From Algoriphagus sp. NG3 (GTDB lineage Bacteria > Bacteroidota > Bacteroidia > Cytophagales > Cyclobacteriaceae): a stretch of 64,000 nucleotides of DNA. A program made the translations under genes and the position numbers. The DNA lies in NCBI RefSeq assembly GCF_034119865.1, contig NZ_CP139421.1, positions 5,827,455 to 5,891,454 of the forward strand. Direction: 5' to 3'. Positions 1 through 8,850 of the stretch are shown here, one piece after another; position 1 is the first letter of the stretch, and each line of letters starts with the position of its first letter. The notes beneath the pieces were generated by a model that did no database searches, was not told the DNA's origin, and was given only the letters and a program-made list of their open reading frames with translations.

Positions 1-396
1 CAGCAGGCAGGGTATTTTCAGGCAGGACCAAATGCAGGGATGGCGGGTACATTGGTGATAGGGAGAGGTTTCTTTTTGACGGGTGTAGCGGCAGTAAATC
101 TAAGTGTGGGCTATTCAAAATGGGAGAGCGATACCGAAAGTAGGGGATGGGGCGCTGTTCCTACCTATTATTTAAGAGGATTTGGTGGCTACAATGGGGA
201 GAGATTTTCTGTAAATGTTAATTATGTTTACAAAAATCTTAATCTGGTGAAAGTAGGAGATTATGATCAGGCAGTCAATACCGGTAATTATCGTGTTAAC
301 CTGATTTATAAAATCATGCCGAGCGAAAAATTCAAAAAAGGATTCAATAAGGTTAATCCTCTCAGTATACTTTCTCAACTATTGACCAGGCAGTGA
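1..396 (+). CDS. C-terminal part of an outer-membrane beta-barrel-like protein (DUF4421-like)
   Basis: The frame is open from the first base of the window to a stop at 394-396, so the true start lies upstream; the internal ATG at 40 is unlikely to be the start. The visible 131 residues alternate aromatic/hydrophobic with polar residues (YYLRGFGGYNG, FSVNVNYVYKN, YRVNLIYKIMP) as in transmembrane beta strands. The pattern resembles the end of Bacteroidota DUF4421 proteins, which are predicted outer-membrane barrels of unknown function. The family assignment is tentative because the N-terminus is missing. The gene precedes the aldehyde dehydrogenase by 56 bp with no clear terminator. Confidence 0.6.
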   Translation, partial: QQAGYFQAGPNAGMAGTLVIGRGFFLTGVAAVNLSVGYSKWESDTESRGWGAVPTYYLRGFGGYNGERFSVNVNYVYKNLNLVKVGDYDQAVNTGNYRVNLIYKIMPSEKFKKGFNKVNPLSILSQLLTRQ

Positions 397-452
397 TAGG
401 TCTTCTATTTCAAAAAAAAGCTAGTTTCGAAAGCTAAACAACAAAATTACAT

Positions 453-1997
453 ATGTCAGATCAATTTGGAATACAGCAGTCGTTAGAAGCATTAGGCCTT
501 AAATCTGAAAACCTTGGCTGCTCTACAGGCTCGGAATGGATAGATTCGGGGCAAGAGTATTTTTCATCCCACTCACCTGTGGATGGCTCTTTGATTGGTC
601 AAGTACAGTCCACAGACCTGGGAAGTTACGATGGGGTGATCCGACAGTCCCAGGAGGCTTTTAAAACATGGAGAAATGTGCCAGCTCCCCAGCGGGGGGA
701 AATTGTCAGGGAAATCGGCAATGCACTTCGGGACAAGAAATCAGACCTTGGAAAGTTGGTTTCCTATGAAATGGGGAAATCCTATCAGGAAGGCCTAGGA
801 GAAGTACAGGAAATGATCGATATCTGTGATTTTGCCGTAGGACTATCCAGACAATTATATGGGCTTACTATGCATTCGGAAAGACCGGGGCATAGGATGT
901 ATGAGCAGTGGCATGCATTGGGTGTCGTGGGGATTATATCAGCTTTTAATTTTCCTGTGGCAGTATGGTCTTGGAATGCCGCACTTGCTTGGGTTTGTGG
1001 AGACGTATGTGTATGGAAACCTTCAGAGAAGGCTCCTCTTTCGGCCATTGCGTGTCAGTTGATAGCTAGTGAAGTCTTTGACCGGTATGGGATGCCCGAA
1101 GGGATATGCTGTCTGATTAATGGGGATTACCAAGTGGGGGAGACGTTGAGCCAGGATGTGCGCGTGCCTTTAATTTCTGCTACTGGATCCACCCGAATGG
1201 GGAAAATAGTGGCACAGACGGTAGGGGCAAGACTAGGGAAATCTCTTTTGGAACTGGGAGGAAACAACGCAATCATCATAACTGAAAATGCAGATATGGA
1301 TATGGCTATCCGTGGTGCTTTGTTTGGGGCGGTGGGAACTGCCGGACAGCGATGCACAAGTACCAGACGGCTTATCATTCAGGAAATGGTGTATGAAGAA
1401 GTAAAATCCAGACTTGCTGCCGCTTATAACAAGCTAGTGATAGGAAATCCTCTCGATGAGAAGAATCATGTGGGGCCGTTGATAGACCAAGATGCTGTGA
1501 AAATGTATTTGGCAGCTTTGGAGAAAGTTAGGGCAGAAGGAGGTAAAGCGGTAGTAGAAGGAGAAGTATTGGCAGGGGAGAGCTACAAGTCTGGGTGCTA
1601 TGTGAAGCCTGCCATATATGAAGCGGAAAACCACTTTGAAATCGTGCAGCACGAGACCTTTGCTCCCATACTTTACCTTATCAAATATAAGACACTTGAA
1701 GAGGCAATTGCTTTGCAGAACGACGTGCCTCAAGGTTTGTCTTCTGCGATCATGACGACTAATATGCGAGAAGCTGAAGCATTCCTTGCGGTTTCTGGTT
1801 CTGATTGTGGGATTGCCAATGTGAACATCGGTACTTCAGGAGCAGAAATAGGTGGAGCCTTTGGAGGTGAAAAAGAAACCGGTGGAGGCCGGGAATCAGG
1901 TTCTGATGCATGGAAAGCTTACATGCGTAGACAGACCAATACGATCAATTACTCAACAACTTTGCCATTGGCTCAAGGGATTAAGTTTGATATTTGA
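453..1997 (+). CDS. ALDH7-family aldehyde dehydrogenase (probable L-aminoadipate-semialdehyde / piperideine-6-carboxylate dehydrogenase)
   Basis: A 514-residue NAD(P)-dependent aldehyde dehydrogenase of normal family length. The catalytic Glu267 lies in ELGGNNA and the nucleophile Cys301 in GQRCTSTRR, the form typical of the ALDH7 (antiquitin / AmaB) branch; ISAFNFPVAVWSWN is the cofactor-side motif of the same branch. ALDH7 enzymes oxidise alpha-aminoadipate semialdehyde in lysine degradation, and some act on betaine or other aldehydes, so the substrate is inferred. The C-terminal EIGGAFGGEKETGGGRESGSD segment matches the family. No other lysine catabolism gene is adjacent. Confidence 0.88.
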   Translation: MSDQFGIQQSLEALGLKSENLGCSTGSEWIDSGQEYFSSHSPVDGSLIGQVQSTDLGSYDGVIRQSQEAFKTWRNVPAPQRGEIVREIGNALRDKKSDLGKLVSYEMGKSYQEGLGEVQEMIDICDFAVGLSRQLYGLTMHSERPGHRMYEQWHALGVVGIISAFNFPVAVWSWNAALAWVCGDVCVWKPSEKAPLSAIACQLIASEVFDRYGMPEGICCLINGDYQVGETLSQDVRVPLISATGSTRMGKIVAQTVGARLGKSLLELGGNNAIIITENADMDMAIRGALFGAVGTAGQRCTSTRRLIIQEMVYEEVKSRLAAAYNKLVIGNPLDEKNHVGPLIDQDAVKMYLAALEKVRAEGGKAVVEGEVLAGESYKSGCYVKPAIYEAENHFEIVQHETFAPILYLIKYKTLEEAIALQNDVPQGLSSAIMTTNMREAEAFLAVSGSDCGIANVNIGTSGAEIGGAFGGEKETGGGRESGSDAWKAYMRRQTNTINYSTTLPLAQGIKFDI

Positions 1998-2101
1998 GGT
2001 AAATCCCCCCGGGATTTTGAAAAGCAATGACTTGGTGCGAAATTTTTTATAAATATTCGTTCTCATTATCAATTAATTAGGGTTTATGTTTCTAAAAGTA
2101 T

Positions 2102-2131
2102 TTGCTTAATAAGAATTAGAAATTACCTTTG
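2102..2131 (+). promoter_or_regulatory. Bacteroidota-type promoter of the tRNA-Val pair
   Basis: TTG at 2102-2104, a 19-bp spacer, and TACCTTTG at 2124-2131 match the phylum's TTG-N17-23-TAnnTTTG consensus exactly. The predicted transcript start, about 7 bp downstream, falls just before the first tRNA at 2152. Confidence 0.75.
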
Positions 2132-2151
2132 CAATCCATTTGGGACACAAT

Positions 2152-2226
2152 GGGAGTTTAGCTCAGTTGGTTCAGAGCATCTGCCTTACAAGCAGAGGGT
2201 CGGGGGTTCGAATCCCTCAACTCCCA
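2152..2226 (+). tRNA. tRNA-Val (anticodon TAC)
   Basis: A 75-nt cloverleaf with acceptor GGGAGTT/AACTCCC, an anticodon stem TCTGC/GCAGA around loop CTTACAA (anticodon TAC, reads GUA), and a T arm GGGGG-TTCGAAT-CCCTC. CCA is not encoded. It is identical to the next tRNA. Confidence 0.97.
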
Positions 2227-2270
2227 CTTTCTAAGACTATCCAAAAGTGGATGTCAACATTTCTCACTCT

Positions 2271-2345
2271 GGGAGTTTAGCTCAGTTGGTTCAGAGCATC
2301 TGCCTTACAAGCAGAGGGTCGGGGGTTCGAATCCCTCAACTCCCA
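2271..2345 (+). tRNA. tRNA-Val (anticodon TAC), second copy
   Basis: Identical to the tRNA at 2152-2226 and 44 bp downstream of it, so both are expected to be processed from one transcript. It is followed directly by an intrinsic terminator. Confidence 0.97.
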
Positions 2346-2351
2346 CATTAT

Positions 2352-2380
2352 ATCCCGGATAATCATTCGGGATTTTTTTT
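2352..2380 (+). terminator. Intrinsic terminator of the tRNA-Val transcript
   Basis: ATCCCG at 2352-2357 pairs with CGGGAT at 2368-2373, followed by a run of T. Confidence 0.8.
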
Positions 2381-2383
2381 GTC

Positions 2384-2425
2384 CAAAAAAAGAGACTGTC
2401 TTAATCCTAAAACAGTCTCTTTTTG
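2384..2425. terminator. Bidirectional hairpin terminator
   Basis: AGAGACTGT (2391-2399) pairs with ACAGTCTCT (2412-2420). An A-run precedes and a T-run follows the stem, so it can stop transcription from either side. It separates the tRNA pair from the receptor gene on the opposite strand. Confidence 0.75.
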
Positions 2426-2444
2426 TATGGAAAATGTGCTTTTT

Positions 2445-4271
2445 TTACTCCAGATTCAACATAAATCCAGCCCTGAACCAGCGACCAGGCATCTGTACTG
2501 TTCCGGCTTCCCTATAGTCTGTATTTGTGATATTGGAAGCTTCTGCAAAAAAACCAAGTTTTCCTGTTCTGTTATAATCTGCCCGCATATCCAGCACGAA
2601 ATACGGGTCTTGGCTCATTCTCTCCAGATATCTCAATTTCGTGTTCCATTCGAACTTTTGACCAATGCCTAAAAGCACACCTCCTATCACTTGGTTTTTT
2701 AGTGCTGAAAATGTATATCTGCTTTCTACTCCAGGTTGATCGATAAGATCCGCATCTATATAATTATAGGAGAGCATGAATTCCTTGATTTGGGCCGTGT
2801 TCCCATTGGGACTTACCCTGTAATTCAGAGATGCTTCTATTCCGTTAAACTTAACCTTACTGAAATTTTGTGGTTGCCAAGGGGTGTTTTCATCTGTCCT
2901 TGTCCACTCGATCAGATTGTCAGTACTTCTATTGAAGTACACCAGCTCCGCAAATATGCCTGATTTAGACCATTTCGCCCCAACCTCAAAGTTTTGGGCC
3001 TGCTCGGGCACGAGTTGATCATTTCCAACATTGGTAGGGCCTTGATAGTATAAATCGTTATAGGTAGGGATCCTATAGCTGATTCCATATCCTGAGTACA
3101 ACCTCAGTTCATTGGTCGCCTGATAGCCGACTTCTGCTCCCGGAAAATGTTTCCAGCCATATTCTGAGTAATAGTTTGAATATACTCCGGCCCGTAAATC
3201 TACTTTCGGGCCAAAATTGACCATTTGTTCTAAAAAGACTCCGGTTAGTACTCTGTCGTGATCTCCTAGGTTTGTGCTTTCTATGGCCTCTTTTCTGGTT
3301 TCTACCCCAAAACCGGTTTTGCCTAGTTTGCTTTCGAAGTTACCGTTTGCCTCCAATGCGAAAACATCTGTGGTATGATTGTTTTGATAGAATTCCGGTT
3401 CATTTCTTTTAAGCACATACTCATCCACATTTCTTCTAAAGTACCCCCGGGTGTTTAGAAAAAAGTTTTCTAGTGTCAATGTATGGCTTATCGAGGTTAA
3501 TGTGGTCTGTACACTTTCCCATTGGTCAGGAAAAGCACTTGAATAGAAACCGTTTGCCCCAAAACTCCTGTCGGTATAGGCAATCATTCCCTTTAGAGTG
3601 TTTTTCTCGTTGAGGTCTATCCCTCCTTCATAGAAGATATTGCTTACCTGGTAGTCAGAGTTGTGCCAATGGCCATCTGAGTCATCGTAGGAGATTGCCA
3701 GATTTTGTTTGTATTTCCCTACTGGCAGTGAGCCTGCAAAGTTGATTCCTTTCATTCCAAAATCGCCTGCATAACCCTGTATCCTGGCGTATCTTTTTTC
3801 ACTTAGTTCAGTGATCACGTTGATAGCACCGGCGTATGCGTTCTGGCCGAAAATCCTTGATGCCGGGCCTTTCAGTACTTCTACCCTGTCTATGTTGACC
3901 AATGGGACAGGGATATTCATCATGTGATGGCCGGTCTGAGGATCACTTAGTTTTATTCCGTTTAATAACATGAGTGTCTGCTCAAAGGAACCTCCCCTGA
4001 TGCTCACATCAGCCTGAACCCCTGTCACTCCACGCTGGCGTATATCTACACCGGGAACAAATGAAAGCACTTCGGATAGGCTTCTTGCAGGAGTGGTTTC
4101 GATCTGGAGTTTGTTTACGAGAGCAATATTCCTGCTTTGCTTTGAAAACGGCAGCTGTATCCTGTTTTCTTGAATAATGACTTCACCTAAATCTTGCATT
4201 GTGGAGTCCGATTGGGCATGGACAGATAGGGAAAAGGATGCGGCTGTCGCTAAGAGAAATAAATTTTTCAT
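2445..4271 (-). CDS. TonB-dependent outer-membrane receptor, BtuB-like
   Basis: A 608-residue receptor with a signal peptide (MKNLFLLATAASFSLSVHAQ), a plug domain with RSLSEVLSFVPGVDIRQRG, DVSIRGGSFEQTLMLLNGI and RVEVLKGPASRIFGQNAYAG, and a beta barrel ending in an aromatic-rich strand (WFRAGFMLNLE). The start at 4271 is chosen because the in-frame upstream start would add 18 residues before a normal signal peptide. The small size and lack of a carboxypeptidase-like N-terminal domain set it apart from SusC proteins and fit cofactor/siderophore receptors such as BtuB. The ligand is not shown by context: no Fe-siderophore or cobalamin genes are adjacent, though a B12-dependent mutase is encoded about 56 kb away. 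Confidence 0.88.
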   Translation of the reverse strand: MKNLFLLATAASFSLSVHAQSDSTMQDLGEVIIQENRIQLPFSKQSRNIALVNKLQIETTPARSLSEVLSFVPGVDIRQRGVTGVQADVSIRGGSFEQTLMLLNGIKLSDPQTGHHMMNIPVPLVNIDRVEVLKGPASRIFGQNAYAGAINVITELSEKRYARIQGYAGDFGMKGINFAGSLPVGKYKQNLAISYDDSDGHWHNSDYQVSNIFYEGGIDLNEKNTLKGMIAYTDRSFGANGFYSSAFPDQWESVQTTLTSISHTLTLENFFLNTRGYFRRNVDEYVLKRNEPEFYQNNHTTDVFALEANGNFESKLGKTGFGVETRKEAIESTNLGDHDRVLTGVFLEQMVNFGPKVDLRAGVYSNYYSEYGWKHFPGAEVGYQATNELRLYSGYGISYRIPTYNDLYYQGPTNVGNDQLVPEQAQNFEVGAKWSKSGIFAELVYFNRSTDNLIEWTRTDENTPWQPQNFSKVKFNGIEASLNYRVSPNGNTAQIKEFMLSYNYIDADLIDQPGVESRYTFSALKNQVIGGVLLGIGQKFEWNTKLRYLERMSQDPYFVLDMRADYNRTGKLGFFAEASNITNTDYREAGTVQMPGRWFRAGFMLNLE

Positions 4272-4379
4272 AGGTAAAATAGTAAATAGTAGGCCAAAAG
4301 TGGGGTGAAAATATCCTTTATCCAATAAGGCAAGTATTCTAAAAATTCACTAAAGGCAATTCTCTTATATAAATTATGC

Positions 4380-4409
4380 TTGAGCTTAAAGTGGCAATTC
4401 TTACTTTTA
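4380..4409 (+). promoter_or_regulatory. Candidate promoter of the M1 metallopeptidase gene
   Basis: TTG at 4380-4382, a 19-bp spacer and TACTTTTA at 4402-4409 (one mismatch from TAnnTTTG). The predicted transcript start would lie just before the ATG at 4431. Confidence 0.5.
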
Positions 4410-4430
4410 TGGCTAAATCAAAAAAATAAT

Positions 4431-6392
4431 ATGCGCAGGAAATTAATTGTTAAGCTGTTTTTTGCAGGAGCATTGCTTGCTGGGATCAGCAGTTCTTTTG
4501 CTCAGGAAGTGAAGGAAAATAACCAGAGAGAATTTGGGGAATCTATTGATAGGAAAGGTACCTACACCAGATCTGCCTCTGGTAAACCAAATATTGGATA
4601 TTGGCAAAACAAAGCTGATTATCAGATTGCGGTGACGTTGGATGATTCCCTTCATACTCTTTCTGGAAACATCACCCTTACCTATACCAATAACAGCCCT
4701 GAGAATCTTGATTTCATCTGGATGCAGATGGAGCAAAACAGGTTTACGGAAGACTCCCGAGGGACATTGACTACACCGATCCAAGGCAATCGCTATAACG
4801 GCGATACAGATGGTGGATTTGAGATTTCTAATCTTCAGGCCAAAGTTGGTTCCAAAGGATCAGTTTCTACAAAACACATTGATACTGATACCAGAATGCA
4901 GGTATGGTTTGACGAGCCTATTCCGGCAAAAGGAGGTAAGGCGACAGTTTCCATGGATTTCTCCTTCAAAGTGCCTGTAGAAGGTATGGATAGAATGGGG
5001 AGGCTGGAAGTAGAAGATGGATGGATTTATGCTTTTGCCCAGTGGTACCCTAAAGTTGCTGTTTTCGATGATATAGAAGGCTGGAATGTGGAACCATACT
5101 TAGGAGCCGGGGAGTTTTACTTGGAGTACGGTGATTTTGATTATAAAGTGACTGTTCCCTATGACCACATTGTGGTAGGCTCAGGTGAGCTTTTGAACCC
5201 TAAAGAAGTATTGAGCAAAGAACTTCAGAATCGCTATGCCAAAGCAATGGAAAGTGATACTACGATCATGCTGATCACTGCTGAAGAGCTTGGCAACACA
5301 GAATTGACCAGACCTAAACAAGATGGAACAGTCACTTGGCACTTTGCCATAGAAAATAGCCGTGATGTGGCTTTTGCTTCCTCAAAAGCATTTATCTGGG
5401 ATGCTGCGAAAGTTAACTTGCCAAGCGGCAAGAAGATTTTGGCCCAGTCAGTATATCCTAAGGAATCAGACGGTCAGGAAGCATGGTCAAGATCTACGGA
5501 ATATAGTAAAGCGTCGGTTGAGCATTATTCTGAAAAGTGGTTTGAATTCCCTTATGCGACTGCGACTAACGTGGCGGCTGATATCGGAGGAATGGAATAT
5601 CCTGGATTAAACTTCTGTAGCTACAAATCTAAAGGTGAGGGGCTTTGGGGGGTTACAGATCATGAGTTTGGCCATAACTGGTTCCCTATGATCGTCGGTA
5701 CAAATGAGCGTCGCTACGCATGGATGGACGAAGGGTTCAATACGTTCATAAACCATTACAGCTCTTTGGCATTCAATGATGGAGAATATCCTTCAAACCT
5801 AAATGAAACCCGCAGATATATTAATTTCTTCACTAGCGAAACCAGAGAAGGGATCGATACTTATCCTGATGTGGTAAATATCAGTAATCTCGGGATGCTG
5901 GCATACAATAAGCCTGCAATGGGGCTTTTGATGCTTAGGGAATACATATTAGGGCATGAGCGTTTTGACCATGCATTCAGATCCTACATAAAAACCTGGG
6001 CGTACAAGCATCCTCAGCCAACGGATTTTTTCAACCATATGGATAATGTGGCTGGTGAAAATCTGTCTTGGTTCTGGAATGGATGGTTCTATGGAACTGG
6101 TAATATTGACCTTGGTATAAACGCCGTAATTCCATATGCAGGAAATTATGTGGTAGTGCTGGCAAACAAGGGAGAAATACCTATGCCTGTTCTGCTGGAG
6201 ATTGCTTATGAAGATGGCACTGACGAGCGTAAGATGCTTCCAGTGGAAATCTGGCAGCGGGGTGATACTTGGAACTATCTGCTGAAAACCGAAAAGAAGG
6301 TGAAGTCTGTGGTCATAGATCCGGATAAGCTGCTTCCAGATGTGAATCTTGGAAATGACAGCTGGCCACAAGCTTTGTATGATGATAAGTAA
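4431..6392 (+). CDS. M1-family zinc metallopeptidase, exported
   Basis: A 653-residue protein with a signal peptide (MRRKLIVKLFFAGALLAG... SSFAQ). The zinc site HEFGHNW starts at His411, with Glu412 catalytic, His415 a ligand and Glu434 the third ligand, giving the M1 spacing HExxH-x18-E. GGMEYPG upstream corresponds to the GAMEN exopeptidase box. The start at 4431 is preferred over the in-frame ATG at 4380 because it places the signal peptide at the N-terminus and is preceded by a candidate promoter. It likely acts as a periplasmic or secreted aminopeptidase; the peptide substrate is unknown. Confidence 0.88.
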   Translation: MRRKLIVKLFFAGALLAGISSSFAQEVKENNQREFGESIDRKGTYTRSASGKPNIGYWQNKADYQIAVTLDDSLHTLSGNITLTYTNNSPENLDFIWMQMEQNRFTEDSRGTLTTPIQGNRYNGDTDGGFEISNLQAKVGSKGSVSTKHIDTDTRMQVWFDEPIPAKGGKATVSMDFSFKVPVEGMDRMGRLEVEDGWIYAFAQWYPKVAVFDDIEGWNVEPYLGAGEFYLEYGDFDYKVTVPYDHIVVGSGELLNPKEVLSKELQNRYAKAMESDTTIMLITAEELGNTELTRPKQDGTVTWHFAIENSRDVAFASSKAFIWDAAKVNLPSGKKILAQSVYPKESDGQEAWSRSTEYSKASVEHYSEKWFEFPYATATNVAADIGGMEYPGLNFCSYKSKGEGLWGVTDHEFGHNWFPMIVGTNERRYAWMDEGFNTFINHYSSLAFNDGEYPSNLNETRRYINFFTSETREGIDTYPDVVNISNLGMLAYNKPAMGLLMLREYILGHERFDHAFRSYIKTWAYKHPQPTDFFNHMDNVAGENLSWFWNGWFYGTGNIDLGINAVIPYAGNYVVVLANKGEIPMPVLLEIAYEDGTDERKMLPVEIWQRGDTWNYLLKTEKKVKSVVIDPDKLLPDVNLGNDSWPQALYDDK

Positions 6393-6406
6393 TAACTAAA
6401 AATAAA

Positions 6407-6434
6407 AGCCCGGATGTGAGTCCGGGTTTTTTTT
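6407..6434 (+). terminator. Intrinsic terminator of the M1 metallopeptidase gene
   Basis: CCCGGA (6409-6414) pairs with TCCGGG (6421-6426) followed by eight T. Confidence 0.8.
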
Positions 6435-6458
6435 GCTCAAAAACAAATTTTTATAATC

Positions 6459-6890
6459 TCAATAATCATCATTGATCTCCAGCCAAAGTCCGTCAGGATC
6501 CTGGATATAGATTTGGCGGATACCATCTACCCGTACGGTTACCTTCCCTTTTTCCCCCTGCCAGCTTTCAAAGGGATAATTCGCATTTTCCAGTGTTTTC
6601 ATAAATGCATCCATGTCTTTCATGCTGAAGCAAAGGTGATTTACTTTTGAGATTTGAGTGGGGATATTGGGTGCTTCGATGATGTGAAGCGCGGCACCTC
6701 CTCCGATATCGTACCATGCATGCAGTCCGTCATTAAAGGGCTCTTCTATTTCTTCCAGACCTACTATTTTTTGATAGAATTCTTTGCTTTCGGCTAGGTT
6801 GCTTACGTGCACAGCAAGATGGTTGACTTTGATTTGGGCAAAAGTGCTCATGGTGATTCCTACTAATATAATTGTGAATAGCGATTTCAT
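6459..6890 (-). CDS. Exported VOC-superfamily (glyoxalase/bleomycin-resistance fold) protein
   Basis: A 143-residue protein with a signal peptide (MKSLFTIILVGITMSTFAQ) followed by one vicinal-oxygen-chelate domain: KVNHLAVHVSNLAESKEFYQ at the start, ALHIIEA and KVNHLCFSM in the middle and YIQDPDGLWLEI at the end. The His and Glu positions of the family metal site are present. Most VOC proteins are cytoplasmic, so the export signal is unusual. The reaction cannot be told from sequence. Confidence 0.85.
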   Translation of the reverse strand: MKSLFTIILVGITMSTFAQIKVNHLAVHVSNLAESKEFYQKIVGLEEIEEPFNDGLHAWYDIGGGAALHIIEAPNIPTQISKVNHLCFSMKDMDAFMKTLENANYPFESWQGEKGKVTVRVDGIRQIYIQDPDGLWLEINDDY

Positions 6891-6971
6891 TGATATGGGA
6901 TCTTGGGTGAAATGAATAGCCTAATGTTAATGGTTTTGGAAATGGATTGAAAGTAAAACCGGCAATAAACA

Positions 6972-6996
6972 CAAAAGCACCCGTCTTGACGGATGC
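6972..6996 (-). terminator. Intrinsic terminator of the S41 protease gene
   Basis: Read on the minus strand, GCATCCGTC pairs with GACGGGTGC and is followed by TTTTGTG. It lies 34 bp downstream of the protease stop codon. Confidence 0.65.
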
Positions 6997-7029
6997 CTGT
7001 GTGAAATATCCAGAGAAGATCTCTAAATT

Positions 7030-8682
7030 CTATTCTTCTTCTTCTTCATGAAGATCAGTTGCCAAGGCGATTTTTTCTGCTTCATCAAATAGCCTTAAGG
7101 CTTGTAGATAGACTTCGTTGATGTCATTGACCACTTTGTGAAAAGTACTGTCATCATACAGCTGCTTACCCAAATGGGCTTTGATCAGGATTTTAAGGTA
7201 TTCTTTGGATTTGGCAAAGTCCTTAGTATCAAACGCCACCTTGTTTTTCTTTCCATATTCTACCAGTTCATTCAGCATGGCATCACTTACAGTATAGTCA
7301 GCATGGTACTGGGCTGCAGTCATATTCTCGAATTTGGATTTATTTTCATTGGCAAAGTCAAGGACAAATTCCCGTGCCGAATCCGAGTTGAAAAGCTTGT
7401 TGACATAAGCGGAAGACATGGTAGTATCCAAGGGAACGAAGTAGTCAGGCATGATGCCTCCACCGCCATAGACTGTTCGGCCTTTTACAGTCTCATATTT
7501 TAGACTGTCGTTAAATTTGATGCTGTCAGCAGAGAAGAATTCTCCATGTTCGAATCGATTCATCCAATCTCTTTCGTAAGCTTCATAGTTTGCGTCATAG
7601 GGCTTCTGGATAGACCTGCCAGACGGTGTATAATACCTTGCGATGGTCAATCTCAACTCTGCTCCGTCAGACAGGTCGATAGGCATTTGTACCAGCCCTT
7701 TACCAAAGGATCTTCTACCAACAATGAGGCCTCTGTCATTATCCTGGATAGCGCCTGCAAGTATTTCGGAAGCCGAGGCTGAGCCTTCATTCACCAGAAC
7801 TATCACTGATCCTTCTTCAAACATCCCAGGTTTAAATGCAAAAGCTTTTTGGTTGTATTGCTCTACTTTTCCCTCTTGGGAAACTATCAAAGCTCTATCG
7901 CCTAATAACTCGTCTGCCATGTTGATTGCTGCCCCCATATAGCCGCCTGGATTGCCCTGAAGGTCAATCACCAACTTCTTCATCCCTTTGCTTTTCAGAT
8001 CAGTGAGGGATTGCTTGAACTCATCGTACGTAGTGGCGGCAAATCGTGATACCTTGATATATCCTATTTCATTGTCCACCATATAGGATGCGATGATACT
8101 GTACTGTGGGATTTTGTCCCGGGTGATTTTGTATTCGATCAGATCCTCTTGGTTTTTGCGCTTCATATCCACTACGACCACAGAGCCCTTCGGCCCGCGT
8201 AGTTTTTCGAAAACATCACGGTTAGTCACACCTACTCCGGCCATATTTTCTCCATCTACCCGTATGATCTGATCACCGGATTGTATGCCTAGCGCCTCCG
8301 AAGGCCCTCCTGTAAGAGGAGCTACCACATAGATAGTATCCCGGATTATTCCGAATTCCACACCGATTCCATCAAACTCCCCGTCGAGTTGTGACTGTAC
8401 AATTGAAGCATCCTTTGCCGGGATATAACTAGAATGAGGATCCAGATGCTCCAGCATTTTATTTATGCCAAATTCCACAAGTTCATTGGTGTTGACGCTG
8501 TCCACATAGTCTCTGTTGACATAGGTCATAATCTCCTGAAGCTTGTAGAGTGCAGCTCTCAGATCATTTTGATTTCCTTTTGGCTCCGCAAAAGTAGCCC
8601 CTATCCAAATCCCCGCGGAAATGGCAAGCGCCAATATTATTGGAAGTCTGATTTGGGATTTAGTGTTTTTCGTCTCGCTCAC
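7030..8682 (-). CDS. S41-family C-terminal processing protease (CtpA/Prc-like)
   Basis: A 550-residue protease with a short cytoplasmic N-terminus, one membrane/signal segment (IRLPIILALAISAGIWIG), a PDZ domain with GIGVEFG and GPSEALGIQSGDQI, and the S41 catalytic core. The GSASASEI box holds the nucleophilic serine and SFGKGLVQ the general-base lysine. The start codon is GTG. Such enzymes trim periplasmic substrates, usually at a C-terminus recognised by the PDZ domain. The C-terminus is acidic (EEEEE). Confidence 0.92.
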   Translation of the reverse strand: MSETKNTKSQIRLPIILALAISAGIWIGATFAEPKGNQNDLRAALYKLQEIMTYVNRDYVDSVNTNELVEFGINKMLEHLDPHSSYIPAKDASIVQSQLDGEFDGIGVEFGIIRDTIYVVAPLTGGPSEALGIQSGDQIIRVDGENMAGVGVTNRDVFEKLRGPKGSVVVVDMKRKNQEDLIEYKITRDKIPQYSIIASYMVDNEIGYIKVSRFAATTYDEFKQSLTDLKSKGMKKLVIDLQGNPGGYMGAAINMADELLGDRALIVSQEGKVEQYNQKAFAFKPGMFEEGSVIVLVNEGSASASEILAGAIQDNDRGLIVGRRSFGKGLVQMPIDLSDGAELRLTIARYYTPSGRSIQKPYDANYEAYERDWMNRFEHGEFFSADSIKFNDSLKYETVKGRTVYGGGGIMPDYFVPLDTTMSSAYVNKLFNSDSAREFVLDFANENKSKFENMTAAQYHADYTVSDAMLNELVEYGKKNKVAFDTKDFAKSKEYLKILIKAHLGKQLYDDSTFHKVVNDINEVYLQALRLFDEAEKIALATDLHEEEEE

Positions 8683-8850
8683 AGCTTTCTCTTTCAGTTG
8701 GTTATCTCTTTTTTTAATATTGTAAATTACCCAAAAACGCCCTCTTTATGAACAGTCTTTTGATAAAGCTAGTAAATGTTTATACGAGGGGAATGTATAA
8801 TGGCTCAATTTATTCCCCTTTTTTCTGTTAAAAAAAATTATTTTTGCAAG

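Noticed and set aside
2247..2672. 141-codon open frame on the plus strand
   Set aside because: It runs through the second tRNA-Val, its terminator and the opposite-strand receptor gene; no protein family is visible.
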